Of a stretch of DNA of 6,206 nucleotides, positions 1-5,029 are shown piece by piece. Source of the DNA: an uncultured Faecalibacterium sp. (GTDB lineage Bacteria; Bacillota; Clostridia; Oscillospirales; Ruminococcaceae); assembly GCA_945982465.1 (NCBI GenBank), contig CAMFSB010000104.1:1-6206 (forward strand). The letters are read 5' to 3'. A program made the position numbers and the translations under genes. How positions within the stretch are numbered: the first letter of the stretch is position 1; the number at the start of each line of letters is the position of its first letter. Below the pieces are notes generated by a model. It ran no database searches and was not told the DNA's origin. It was given only the letters and a program-made list of their open reading frames with translations.

Positions 1-462
1 GTCGTTCAGACCCGTCACCGCGCCGGAGGGTTTTTCCAGCAGATAGGCGCCGATGGCCTTTTTGTTGTACACCAGCAGCACCGCGTAGCTTTCGGTCTCG
101 CCATTGCTGCGGGCGGGCACCAACGCCAGCCATTTTTCCACGGTCTTGCCCTTGTATTTGGTCAGGTCCATGCCGCTTTGCGCCACCAGTGTGTTAAAGG
201 CCGAAAAGCTGTCGTCCCATTTGCGGGGGATCTTGACCTTGTCGGCCGAAATACTGGCTGCGTCCACCTCCAGCCCGTAGCCGGTAAAGTAGCCGGCAAT
301 GTCCTGGGTGGATTCGATCTTCACCGCAGCGGAGGTGCCCGCCGTGACCGCCTGCGTGCCCACATAGCGGCCGGCCGCCGCCGCGCCCACCAGCACTGCC
401 GCGCACAGTGCCACCACGCCCAGCCGCCGCAGGCCGGTTTTTCCCAATGTGATCATAAACAT
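1..462 (-). CDS. DUF4830 domain-containing membrane-anchored protein (3' end cut by window edge)
   Basis: The frame is open from ATG 462 to the left edge, giving 154 residues with no stop, so the C-terminus lies outside. The start is supported by a GGAGG (473-477, read on the minus strand) nine bases upstream; a second ATG two codons later is less well placed. Residues 1-13 are short and basic (GKTGLRR). Residues 14-30 form one hydrophobic segment (LGVVALCAAVLVGAAAA), probably an uncleaved anchor or signal sequence. Cys20 is preceded by Leu, which does not fit a lipobox. Residues 54-154 match the DUF4830 pattern as I remember it: a YFxGYGLEVD start, then KIPRKWDDSFSAFNTL, SGMDLTKYKGK, and an AVLLVYNKKAIGAYLL strand near the end. 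The domain is therefore nearly complete. Its function is unknown and it probably sits outside the membrane. The gene is divergent from the two-component genes and shares their control region, so regulation by that system is possible but inferred. Confidence 0.85.
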   Translation of the reverse strand, partial: MFMITLGKTGLRRLGVVALCAAVLVGAAAAGRYVGTQAVTAGTSAAVKIESTQDIAGYFTGYGLEVDAASISADKVKIPRKWDDSFSAFNTLVAQSGMDLTKYKGKTVEKWLALVPARSNGETESYAVLLVYNKKAIGAYLLEKPSGAVTGLND

Positions 463-613
463 ACGCTGCTGCCTCCCCGTGCCCACGGGGCTTTTGCGGG
501 CCGCCCTGGCTGCCTGCCGCGGTAAAGCGCCGCCGCGCCCCGGGAATTCTGGTACCCGCGTCTGCGGCCGTTGTCGGCGTGGGCACAGCCGCTTGCGCAC
601 GGGTGCGCGCCGC

Positions 614-621
614 ATTATAAT
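614..621. promoter_or_regulatory. Symmetric ATTATAAT -10 candidate
   Basis: The octamer ATTATAAT contains a perfect TATAAT on both strands (616-621 on plus, 619-614 on minus). On minus it could start the DUF4830 transcript near position 607, giving a leader of about 145 bases, but no good -35 lies 16-18 bases upstream. On plus, TTGCGC (593-598) sits at exactly 17 bases and matches only the first half of TTGACA. Which direction is used, or whether both are, cannot be decided from sequence. Confidence 0.4.
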
Positions 622-673
622 AAAACTGACTTTTGCCCCGCGCCGGGCGGCGTTTGTCAAAAAACTTCCGCAA

Positions 674-694
674 AAGATTCATGCAATCTTCACG
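674..694. promoter_or_regulatory. Candidate OmpR-family operator (tandem and dyad half-sites)
   Basis: Two near-identical hexamers, TTCATG (678-683) and TTCACG (689-694), repeat with an 11-base period, one helical turn. This is the usual arrangement for tandem half-sites of OmpR/PhoB-type regulators. A weaker related TTCCG lies at 666-670. The same stretch can also be read as a dyad, AAGATT (674-679) and AATCTT (685-690) with a 5-base spacer. The site ends just upstream of where the -35 box of the regulator promoter would be, and it lies between two divergent genes. Binding by the adjacent regulator is inferred. Confidence 0.45.
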
Positions 695-714
695 ATTTCT
701 GCGTTACTATAGAA

Positions 715-723
715 TGGTATGAT
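715..723 (+). promoter_or_regulatory. Extended -10 promoter of the two-component genes
   Basis: The sequence TGGTATGAT carries the TG-n extension followed by TATGAT, five of six matches to TATAAT. The expected start of transcription is near 730, giving a short leader of about 23 bases with the ribosome site AGGGAGGG (738-745) seven bases before ATG 753. No convincing -35 is present at 695-700 (ATTTCT). That fits an extended -10 promoter or one helped by an activator at the adjacent operator. TAGAAT at 710-715 with TTCACG at 689-694 is a weaker alternative with a 15-base spacer. Confidence 0.55.
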
Positions 724-752
724 ACGTTTTATCTTATAGGGAGGGATGCTCT

Positions 753-1439
753 ATGGCCAATATCCTGATCGTGGACGACGAGCCGCGCATCCGCGAACTG
801 ATCCGGGAGCATTTGCAGCACGGCGGCTTTGCCTGCGAGGAGGCCACCGATGGTTCGGCGGCGCTGGCCCAGCTGTCCAAGGGCGGGTTCGATCTGGTGA
901 TTCTGGACATTATGATGCCGTTTATGGACGGCATGACCTGCCTGCGCGAAATGCGCGCGCGCAAGATCGCCACCCCGGTCATCATGCTGACGGCCCGCGG
1001 CGAGGAATACGACAAGCTGGCCGGGCTGGAAAGCGGCGCCGACGATTATGTGGTCAAGCCGTTTTCGCCCCGGGAGCTGGTGGCCCGGGTGCGGGCGGTG
1101 CTCAGCCGCACCATGCCCAAGGGCGGCGCCGGGGCCGAAACGCTCAGCTTTGACCGGCTTGTCATCAACACCGCCAGCCACAGCGTGCGGGTGGACGGGC
1201 AGGAAGTGAGCCTGACGCCCAAGGAGTTTGACCTGCTGGTGTTTCTGGCGTCCAACCGGGGGCTGGCGCTCAGCCGCGAAAAGATTTTGCAAAAGGTGTG
1301 GAACTACGACTATTTCGGCGAGGACCGCACCGTAGACACCCATGTCAAAATGCTGCGCAGTCACCTGGGCCCCTGCCGCGATTACATCGCCACCGTGTGG
1401 GGCATCGGCTATAAATTCGACCCCGACGCCAAGCGCTGA
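753..1439 (+). CDS. OmpR/PhoB-family response regulator
   Basis: This is a cytoplasmic transcription factor switched by phosphorylation from the partner kinase encoded next. The 228 residues are the normal length for the family. The receiver domain occupies about residues 1-118, with the acidic pair Asp8-Asp9, the phospho-acceptor Asp52 in VILDIMMP, the switch Thr80 in MLTA and the invariant Lys102 in VVKPF. A winged-helix DNA-binding domain follows at about 130-225, with SLTPKEFDLLVFLASN, a VDTHVKMLRSHL recognition-helix region and the closing GIGYKF hairpin. All signalling residues are present, so it should be active. The ATG start is supported by AGGGAGGG at 738-745. The gene is first in its operon, and its promoter region contains half-sites typical of this family, suggesting autoregulation. 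The stimulus and regulon cannot be read from the sequence. Confidence 0.96.
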   Translation: MANILIVDDEPRIRELIREHLQHGGFACEEATDGSAALAQLSKGGFDLVILDIMMPFMDGMTCLREMRARKIATPVIMLTARGEEYDKLAGLESGADDYVVKPFSPRELVARVRAVLSRTMPKGGAGAETLSFDRLVINTASHSVRVDGQEVSLTPKEFDLLVFLASNRGLALSREKILQKVWNYDYFGEDRTVDTHVKMLRSHLGPCRDYIATVWGIGYKFDPDAKR

Positions 1440-1441
1440 CC

Positions 1442-1466
1442 GCGCGCCGCTTTGCGGGCGGCGCGC
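1442..1466 (+). other. GC hairpin just after the response regulator stop
   Basis: A perfect 9-bp stem pairs GCGCGCCGC (1442-1450) with GCGGCGCGC (1458-1466) around a 7-base loop, beginning two bases after the TGA. No T-tract follows, so it is not a standard intrinsic terminator. It could protect the 3' end of a processed regulator mRNA, but that role is inferred. Confidence 0.6.
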
Positions 1467-1473
1467 TCAGGCC

Positions 1474-1496
1474 GTACCCTGCCGTGTACCCTGCCG
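1474..1496 (+). repeat. 11-base tandem direct repeat in the regulator-kinase spacer
   Basis: GTACCCTGCCG occurs at 1474-1484 and again at 1486-1496, separated by one T. Both copies contain CCCTGCC and can pair with the same downstream GGCAGGG (1498-1504), so two alternative stems compete for one 3' arm. Confidence 0.75.
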
Positions 1497-1516
1497 CGGC
1501 AGGGCGTTGTTTTTGT
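1489..1516 (+). terminator. Terminator-like hairpin with T-rich tail between regulator and kinase
   Basis: The perfect 16-base palindrome CCCTGCCGCGGCAGGG (1489-1504) folds as a 6-bp GC stem with a CGCG loop. It is followed after CG by TTGTTTTTGT (1507-1516), eight T in ten bases. This is the shape of an intrinsic terminator or attenuator. It lies inside the presumed operon, so partial termination would lower kinase expression relative to the regulator. Its activity is not known. Confidence 0.45.
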
Positions 1517-1536
1517 GCGCGGCGCACCGCGCAAAA
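1511..1536 (+). other. Hairpin abutting the kinase ribosome binding site
   Basis: GCGCGG (1517-1522) pairs with CCGCGC (1527-1532) around a CGCA loop. Four flanking T (1511-1514) can extend the stem with four A (1533-1536) past a two-base bulge. The stem ends immediately before the Shine-Dalgarno sequence at 1537-1543. It would leave the site exposed, and it competes with the T-tail of the upstream terminator-like hairpin. A regulatory effect is inferred. Confidence 0.45.
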
Positions 1537-1543
1537 GAGGAGG
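1537..1543 (+). promoter_or_regulatory. Ribosome binding site that sets the kinase start at TTG 1553
   Basis: GAGGAGG lies nine bases before TTG 1553 and is the only strong Shine-Dalgarno sequence in the spacer. It decides against the earlier in-frame GTG at 1484, which lies inside the repeat/hairpin region and has no such site before it. Confidence 0.75.
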
Positions 1544-1552
1544 ATCTGTCCC

Positions 1553-3223
1553 TTGATCAAGTTTTCCCGCAGCGACCCGCAGCCGCCCCGGCGCGAGCGC
1601 ACCGCCCGGCTGCATTTGAGCATCCGCACCCAGCTGATGCTGTTTTTGTGCGCCATGAGCCTGTTTTTGCTGGGCTTTGTGTGGTTTTTGACCTCGCGGA
1701 TGCTGCAGCCGCAGTACAACGAGCACATTTACAACAAGCTGAACGCCCAGCTCAGCACGCTGGTGGGCATGATGGACAGTGCCATTGCCGACGGGCAGAC
1801 GCTGTCGTCCCGGTGGTGGAACGAGCTGGTGCTGAACGCGGAGTTCTGGGGCCAGGGCGGCACACTGGACACTGCCATCCGCAGCGGGCAGCTGGCCGTC
1901 TCCAGCTTTTGCGTGGATATTTCGGACTCCACGCTGCGCAACATCGTGCTGGTGGAAAACCTGTACCCCTGCCTGATGCACGAGGGCACCTACAACAGCT
2001 TTGGCGCGGCGGCCCAGTCCAGCCGGGATTCCACGGTGGCCATCCGCCTGCGGCAGGAATGCTTCAAGGGCGGCCGGCTGTACAAGGTCATTTCCACCTC
2101 CAGCGGCACGCGGCAGATGGTGGTAGGCCGCACCACGGCCGACGGCGCGTATGTGGTGCTGCTTTCGGCCAATCTGGCCCAGGTAGGCGAGGCCTCCACC
2201 GTGCTGATGCAGATCCTGCCCGCCATCGCCTGCGGGCTGTTTGTCACCGCCATGCTGGCGGCGTGGCTGTTCAGCCGGTGGTTCACCCAGCCGCTGACCC
2301 GGCTTTCGGCGGCGGCGCGGCGCATGGCCAAGGGGGATTACACTGTCCGGGTGGACAGCGCCGGCCGCAGCGACGAGCTGGGCGAGCTGGCCCGCGACTT
2401 CAACTATATGGCCCGCGAGGTGCAAAACGCCGCCCAGCTGCAGCGGGAGCTGCTGGCCAATGTTTCGCACGACCTGCGCACGCCGCTGACGCTGATCAAG
2501 GGCTACGCCGAGACCGTGCGCGATCTGACCGGCGACGACAAGCAAAAGCGCGATGAACAGATGAACATCGTCATTGACGAGACCGACCGGCTGAGCACGC
2601 TGGTCAACAGCGTGATGGAGCTGAGCAAGGTGTCCAGCGGGGCCGAAAAATGCGAGCGCGTGCGCTTTGACATGGGCCAGCTGTGCGAGGAGGTGGCCGA
2701 GCGCTACGATGCCGTGTGCGCCCAGAACGGCTGGACGCTGCGGCTGGAACTGCCCGCCGGCGCGCCGCTGCCGGTGTACGCCGACCCGGCCATGATGGAA
2801 CGGGTGCTGCACAACCTTTTGGGCAACGCGATGCACCACATCGGGCCGGACGGCGTGTTCGTGCTGCGGGTGCAGCCCGTGCCCGAGGGCGGCTGCCGCG
2901 TGGAGGTGGAGGACCACGGCGCGGGCATCCGGGCCGACGAGCTGCCCTATCTCTTCGACCGGTATTACCGCAGCCGTTCCGACGCGGGCAAGGCGGGCAC
3001 CGGGCTGGGGCTGTCCATCACCAAGGCCATCTTCCAGCAGCATGGCTTCCGCTTTGGCGTGGACAGCACGGTGGGCAAGGGCACCACGTTCTGGTTTTTG
3101 ATGACGCCTGCCCCGGCCGCCCCTCTGCCGAAGGGCCAGAAGCCCGGTAAGCCGCCCCGGCCCGGCAAGGCCGCCAAAGCCGATCAACTCCCCGGCAAGG
3201 CCGGAGTCCCCGATAAGCCCTGA
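1553..3223 (+). CDS. Membrane sensor histidine kinase with HAMP domain
   Basis: This is the inner-membrane partner of the upstream regulator: it senses a signal outside, autophosphorylates and passes phosphate to Asp52. From the TTG start it has 556 residues. Transmembrane helix 1 spans about 28-46, and an extracytoplasmic domain of about 170 residues with Cys120, Cys140 and Cys170 follows. Transmembrane helix 2 is at about 217-240, and a HAMP linker at 241-292 contains MAKGDYTVRV and DELGELARDFNYM. The dimerisation/phospho-acceptor helix has His306 in NVSHDLRTPL. The HATPase domain shows the N box with Asn425 (NLLGNA), G1 with Asp454 (DHGAG), F box Phe468 (LFDRYYR) and G2 482-487 (GTGLGL). 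All catalytic boxes are intact. The sensor domain has a PDC-like feel near its end but I cannot assign it. A Pro/Lys/Gly-rich tail of about 40 residues follows the ATPase domain. An upstream in-frame GTG at 1484 would add 23 residues but lacks a ribosome site. Confidence 0.94.
   Translation: MIKFSRSDPQPPRRERTARLHLSIRTQLMLFLCAMSLFLLGFVWFLTSRMLQPQYNEHIYNKLNAQLSTLVGMMDSAIADGQTLSSRWWNELVLNAEFWGQGGTLDTAIRSGQLAVSSFCVDISDSTLRNIVLVENLYPCLMHEGTYNSFGAAAQSSRDSTVAIRLRQECFKGGRLYKVISTSSGTRQMVVGRTTADGAYVVLLSANLAQVGEASTVLMQILPAIACGLFVTAMLAAWLFSRWFTQPLTRLSAAARRMAKGDYTVRVDSAGRSDELGELARDFNYMAREVQNAAQLQRELLANVSHDLRTPLTLIKGYAETVRDLTGDDKQKRDEQMNIVIDETDRLSTLVNSVMELSKVSSGAEKCERVRFDMGQLCEEVAERYDAVCAQNGWTLRLELPAGAPLPVYADPAMMERVLHNLLGNAMHHIGPDGVFVLRVQPVPEGGCRVEVEDHGAGIRADELPYLFDRYYRSRSDAGKAGTGLGLSITKAIFQQHGFRFGVDSTVGKGTTFWFLMTPAPAAPLPKGQKPGKPPRPGKAAKADQLPGKAGVPDKP
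3161..3203 (+). repeat. In-frame 13-base repeat encoding part of the kinase tail
   Basis: CCCGGCAAGGCCG occurs at 3161-3173 and 3191-3203, exactly 30 bases (10 codons) apart, so both copies encode PGKA. A degenerate PGK copy lies at about 3142-3150. The repeats make up much of the Pro/Lys/Gly-rich C-terminus of the kinase and suggest growth by local duplication. Confidence 0.65.
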
Positions 3224-3240
3224 CCGGGGCGCCCTGGCGC

Positions 3241-3260
3241 AAAAACGCCCGGCCGTTTTT
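3241..3260. terminator. Weak A-tract/T-tract hairpin after the kinase gene
   Basis: AAAAACG (3241-3247) can pair with CGTTTTT (3254-3260) around six bases, 17 bases past the kinase stop. The symmetric A and T tracts would suit termination on either strand. The stem has only two GC pairs, so it is probably secondary to the large hairpin downstream. Confidence 0.35.
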
Positions 3261-3289
3261 CCAACAGCGGAGCAGCCGCTTTTATACCG

Positions 3290-3348
3290 CACAAACACAG
3301 CGCCGCCCGGCGGGGGCCAGTACCCCGCGCCGGGCGGCGCTGTTTGTG
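3290..3348. terminator. Long bidirectional terminator between convergent operons
   Basis: A perfect 16-bp stem pairs ACAGCGCCGCCCGGCG (3297-3312) with its complement at 3328-3343. It is extended outward by CACAA (3290-3294) with TTGTG (3344-3348) across a two-base bulge, and inward by GGGG (3313-3316) with CCCC (3323-3326). T-rich sequence follows on both strands. It lies between the kinase stop and the DUF1667 stop, where transcripts of both operons converge. Confidence 0.85.
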
Positions 3349-3367
3349 TATGCGGCCCGCGGCCGCC

Positions 3368-3739
3368 TCAGTCCACGTCCTTGGTGGCCACCACGTCCAC
3401 CCCGGTGCCCGCCGCGTCGGCCAGCACCACATCCCCGATGCGCACCGGGGCGCATACGGTCACAGCCCGCAGCGCCCGCACCACATCGAACATCCGGCCC
3501 TTGGGCACGTCGGCGCGGGTCTTGCAGGGCACCGTCGGCGCCCCGCTGCGCGCGCCGGCAACGCGCACCGTGGTGGTTACGATGCGGGTGGGGTTTGTGA
3601 CCTCCTTGCGGGCATAGGCTTCGCCCCGGGGGCAGGTGTTGCCCGCCACCGCCGTCACCCGGCCGTCTTCCAGCGTCACCGTGACCGGGCAGCCCAGCGG
3701 GCAGCCAATGCAGGTCAGCTCCTGTGTTTGCTTTGCCAT
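3368..3739 (-). CDS. DUF1667 protein with conserved CXXC pairs
   Basis: This small soluble protein of 123 residues is the last gene of the redox operon. The N-terminus has Cys10, Cys13 and Cys17 (CIGCPLGC), then Cys36 in NTCPRGEAYA. This CxxCxxxC plus distant Cys layout resembles the iron-sulphur or zinc ligands at the start of molybdopterin oxidoreductases. Further cysteines are Cys72 (VPCKTR) and Cys96. It then carries NPTRIVTTTVRV and ends with a GDVVLADAAGTGVDVVATKD segment, both typical of DUF1667 (COG3862). The family usually follows the two FAD oxidoreductases found upstream here and is thought to act in the same complex; whether it binds a metal cluster is unproven. The ATG lies three bases after the stop of the preceding gene. 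Its GGAGG lies inside the last codons of that gene, which suggests translational coupling. Confidence 0.92.
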   Translation of the reverse strand: MAKQTQELTCIGCPLGCPVTVTLEDGRVTAVAGNTCPRGEAYARKEVTNPTRIVTTTVRVAGARSGAPTVPCKTRADVPKGRMFDVVRALRAVTVCAPVRIGDVVLADAAGTGVDVVATKDVD

Positions 3740-3742
3740 CGC

Positions 3743-5011
3743 TTACGCCTCCTCTACCCGGATCTCGATCGTTTGCAGCGCGGGGTGTGCGTCAAACAGG
3801 GCTTTGCTCAGCAGCACCTGTTCCATCTCGCCGGGGGCCATCACGGGCCGGCGGCGGCCAGCGACGCGCTCGCCGTCAAAATACACATTGACGCACTTGT
3901 TTTTCAAAACGCCGCCCACGCGGAAGCGCACGGTCAGCGCCTTGCCCACCCGGGCCGGGTCCACGGTGCGGGGCACGGTGTAGCGCGGCCCGCCCGCGGT
4001 GCGGATGGGCACGGCCCGGCCGCTACGCTCCACCGGGCAGCCGGCGGCCACATACGCGGCGGCGGCCCGGCCCGCGGCGGCGGCCTCCTCGCTCACATAG
4101 TCCACCAGGTCGTGCACATGCAGCACGTTGCCCGCCGCAAACACGCCGGGGATGCTGGTTTCCAGGCTTTCGTTCACTACGGGGCCGTTGGTGGCCGGGT
4201 CGATGGCCACGCCCATCTTGCGCGAAAGCTCGTTTTCGGGGATCAGCCCGCACGACAGCAGCAGCGTGTCGCAGGCATAGTGCTCCTCGGTGCCGGGGAT
4301 GGGTTTGTTGTGTTCGTCCACCTGCGCCAGCGTAACGCCGGTAAGCCGCTGCTTGCCCTGGATGTCCACCACGGTGTGGCTCAGCTTCAGCGGAATGCCA
4401 AAATCGTCCAGGCACTGCACAATGTTGCGCTTGAGCCCGCCGGAATAGGGCATCAGCTCGGCCACGGCCAGCACTTCGGCGCCCTCCAGCGTCAGGCGGC
4501 GGGCCATGATCAGGCCGATGTCGCCGCTGCCCAGGATGACCACCCGGCGGCCGGGCAGATAGCCCTCGCAGTTCACCAGCCGCTGGGCTGTGCCCGCCGA
4601 GTACACGCCCGCCGGCCGGTAGCCCGGAATGTTCAGCGCGCCGCGGCTGCGCTCGCGGCAGCCCATGGCCAGCACCACAGCCCCGGCCTGCACTTCAAAC
4701 AGGCCGTCGGTGCGGTTCATGGCGGTAACGGTGCGCCCGGGCGTGATATCCAGCACCATGGTACCCAGCCGGTACTCGATGCCGCGCTGTTTTACCTGTT
4801 CGGCAAAGCGGGCGGCGTACTCCGGCCCGGTCAGTTCCTCCTGAAAGGTATGCAGGCCGAAGCCGTTGTGGATGCACTGGTTCAGAATGCCGCCCAGCTG
4901 GCCGTCGCGCTCCAGGATCAGAATGCCGTGCGCGCCTGCGTCGCAGGCAGCCACGGCCGCGGCCAGGCCCGCCGGCCCGCCGCCGATGATCACAATGTCA
5001 TAACGCTCCAT
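3743..5011 (-). CDS. FAD/NAD(P)-dependent oxidoreductase, GlpB-position subunit
   Basis: This 422-residue cytoplasmic flavoprotein has two dinucleotide-binding folds. The FAD site is GGGPAG at residues 10-15 with Glu34 closing the next strand (LILERDG). The NAD(P)-type site is GSGDIG at 161-166. A closing FAD motif, GVFAAGN, is at 289-295. Residues 38-54 (GQLGGILNQCIHNGFGL, with Cys46) and NIPGYRPAGVYSAGTAQ are typical of the clostridial family that lies between a GlpA-like subunit and DUF1667. It is related to the HcnB/sarcosine oxidase alpha type of reductases. A C-terminal domain of about 100 residues follows, with the PGEMEQVLL motif. The likely role is to pass electrons between NAD(P)(H) and the GlpA-like subunit; direction and substrate are inferred. 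The ATG start follows an AGGGGG site, and the gene begins 18 bases after the upstream stop. It is not a close relative of classical E. coli GlpB. Confidence 0.93.
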   Translation of the reverse strand: MERYDIVIIGGGPAGLAAAVAACDAGAHGILILERDGQLGGILNQCIHNGFGLHTFQEELTGPEYAARFAEQVKQRGIEYRLGTMVLDITPGRTVTAMNRTDGLFEVQAGAVVLAMGCRERSRGALNIPGYRPAGVYSAGTAQRLVNCEGYLPGRRVVILGSGDIGLIMARRLTLEGAEVLAVAELMPYSGGLKRNIVQCLDDFGIPLKLSHTVVDIQGKQRLTGVTLAQVDEHNKPIPGTEEHYACDTLLLSCGLIPENELSRKMGVAIDPATNGPVVNESLETSIPGVFAAGNVLHVHDLVDYVSEEAAAAGRAAAAYVAAGCPVERSGRAVPIRTAGGPRYTVPRTVDPARVGKALTVRFRVGGVLKNKCVNVYFDGERVAGRRRPVMAPGEMEQVLLSKALFDAHPALQTIEIRVEEA

Positions 5012-5029
5012 GCTCCGTCCCCCTTTTGC

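Larger units (their letters stand above)
463..752. other. Divergent intergenic control region
   Basis: This stretch of 290 bases lies between the starts of the DUF4830 gene and the response regulator. I see no credible gene in it; reading frames that cross it run into the neighbouring genes out of frame and look like no known protein. Positions 463-613 are GC-rich and would be the 5' untranslated leader of the DUF4830 transcript if its promoter is at 614-619. Positions 611-740 are clearly more AT-rich than the surroundings and hold the promoter and operator candidates listed separately. Confidence 0.7.

Noticed and set aside
479..587. 9-base inverted repeat GTGCCCACG (479-487) / CGTGGGCAC (578-586) in the DUF4830 leader, next to its ribosome site
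   Set aside because: It could fold as a long-range stem, but a 9-base match with a 90-base loop is not surprising in a GC-rich region of this size, and there is no other sign of a riboswitch.
595..608. Palindrome GCGCACGGGTGCGC upstream of the AT-rich patch
   Set aside because: The two-base centre makes a poor hairpin, no T-tract follows on either strand, and short GC palindromes are common here. It could be an operator, but nothing supports that.
194..682. 162-residue minus-strand open frame over the DUF4830 gene and control region
   Set aside because: It overlaps the DUF4830 gene in a different frame on the same strand, has no family resemblance, and its composition (Gly/Arg/Ala) is typical of an out-of-frame GC-rich reading.
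1442..1516. Possible full operon terminator separating the regulator and kinase into two transcription units
   Set aside because: I see no promoter between the T-tract and the kinase ribosome site, and the paired functions argue for cotranscription. I treat it as possible attenuation only.
1342..2556. 404-residue plus-strand open frame overlapping both two-component genes
   Set aside because: It runs out of frame through the end of the regulator, the hairpin spacer and the kinase. The kinase frame contains all expected catalytic motifs, while this one has none.
1409..3298. 629-residue minus-strand open frame across the kinase gene
   Set aside because: It is fully antisense to an intact histidine kinase, has low-complexity His/Ala/Gln/Gly composition with no motif, and starts inside the terminator region. 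A GC-driven shadow.
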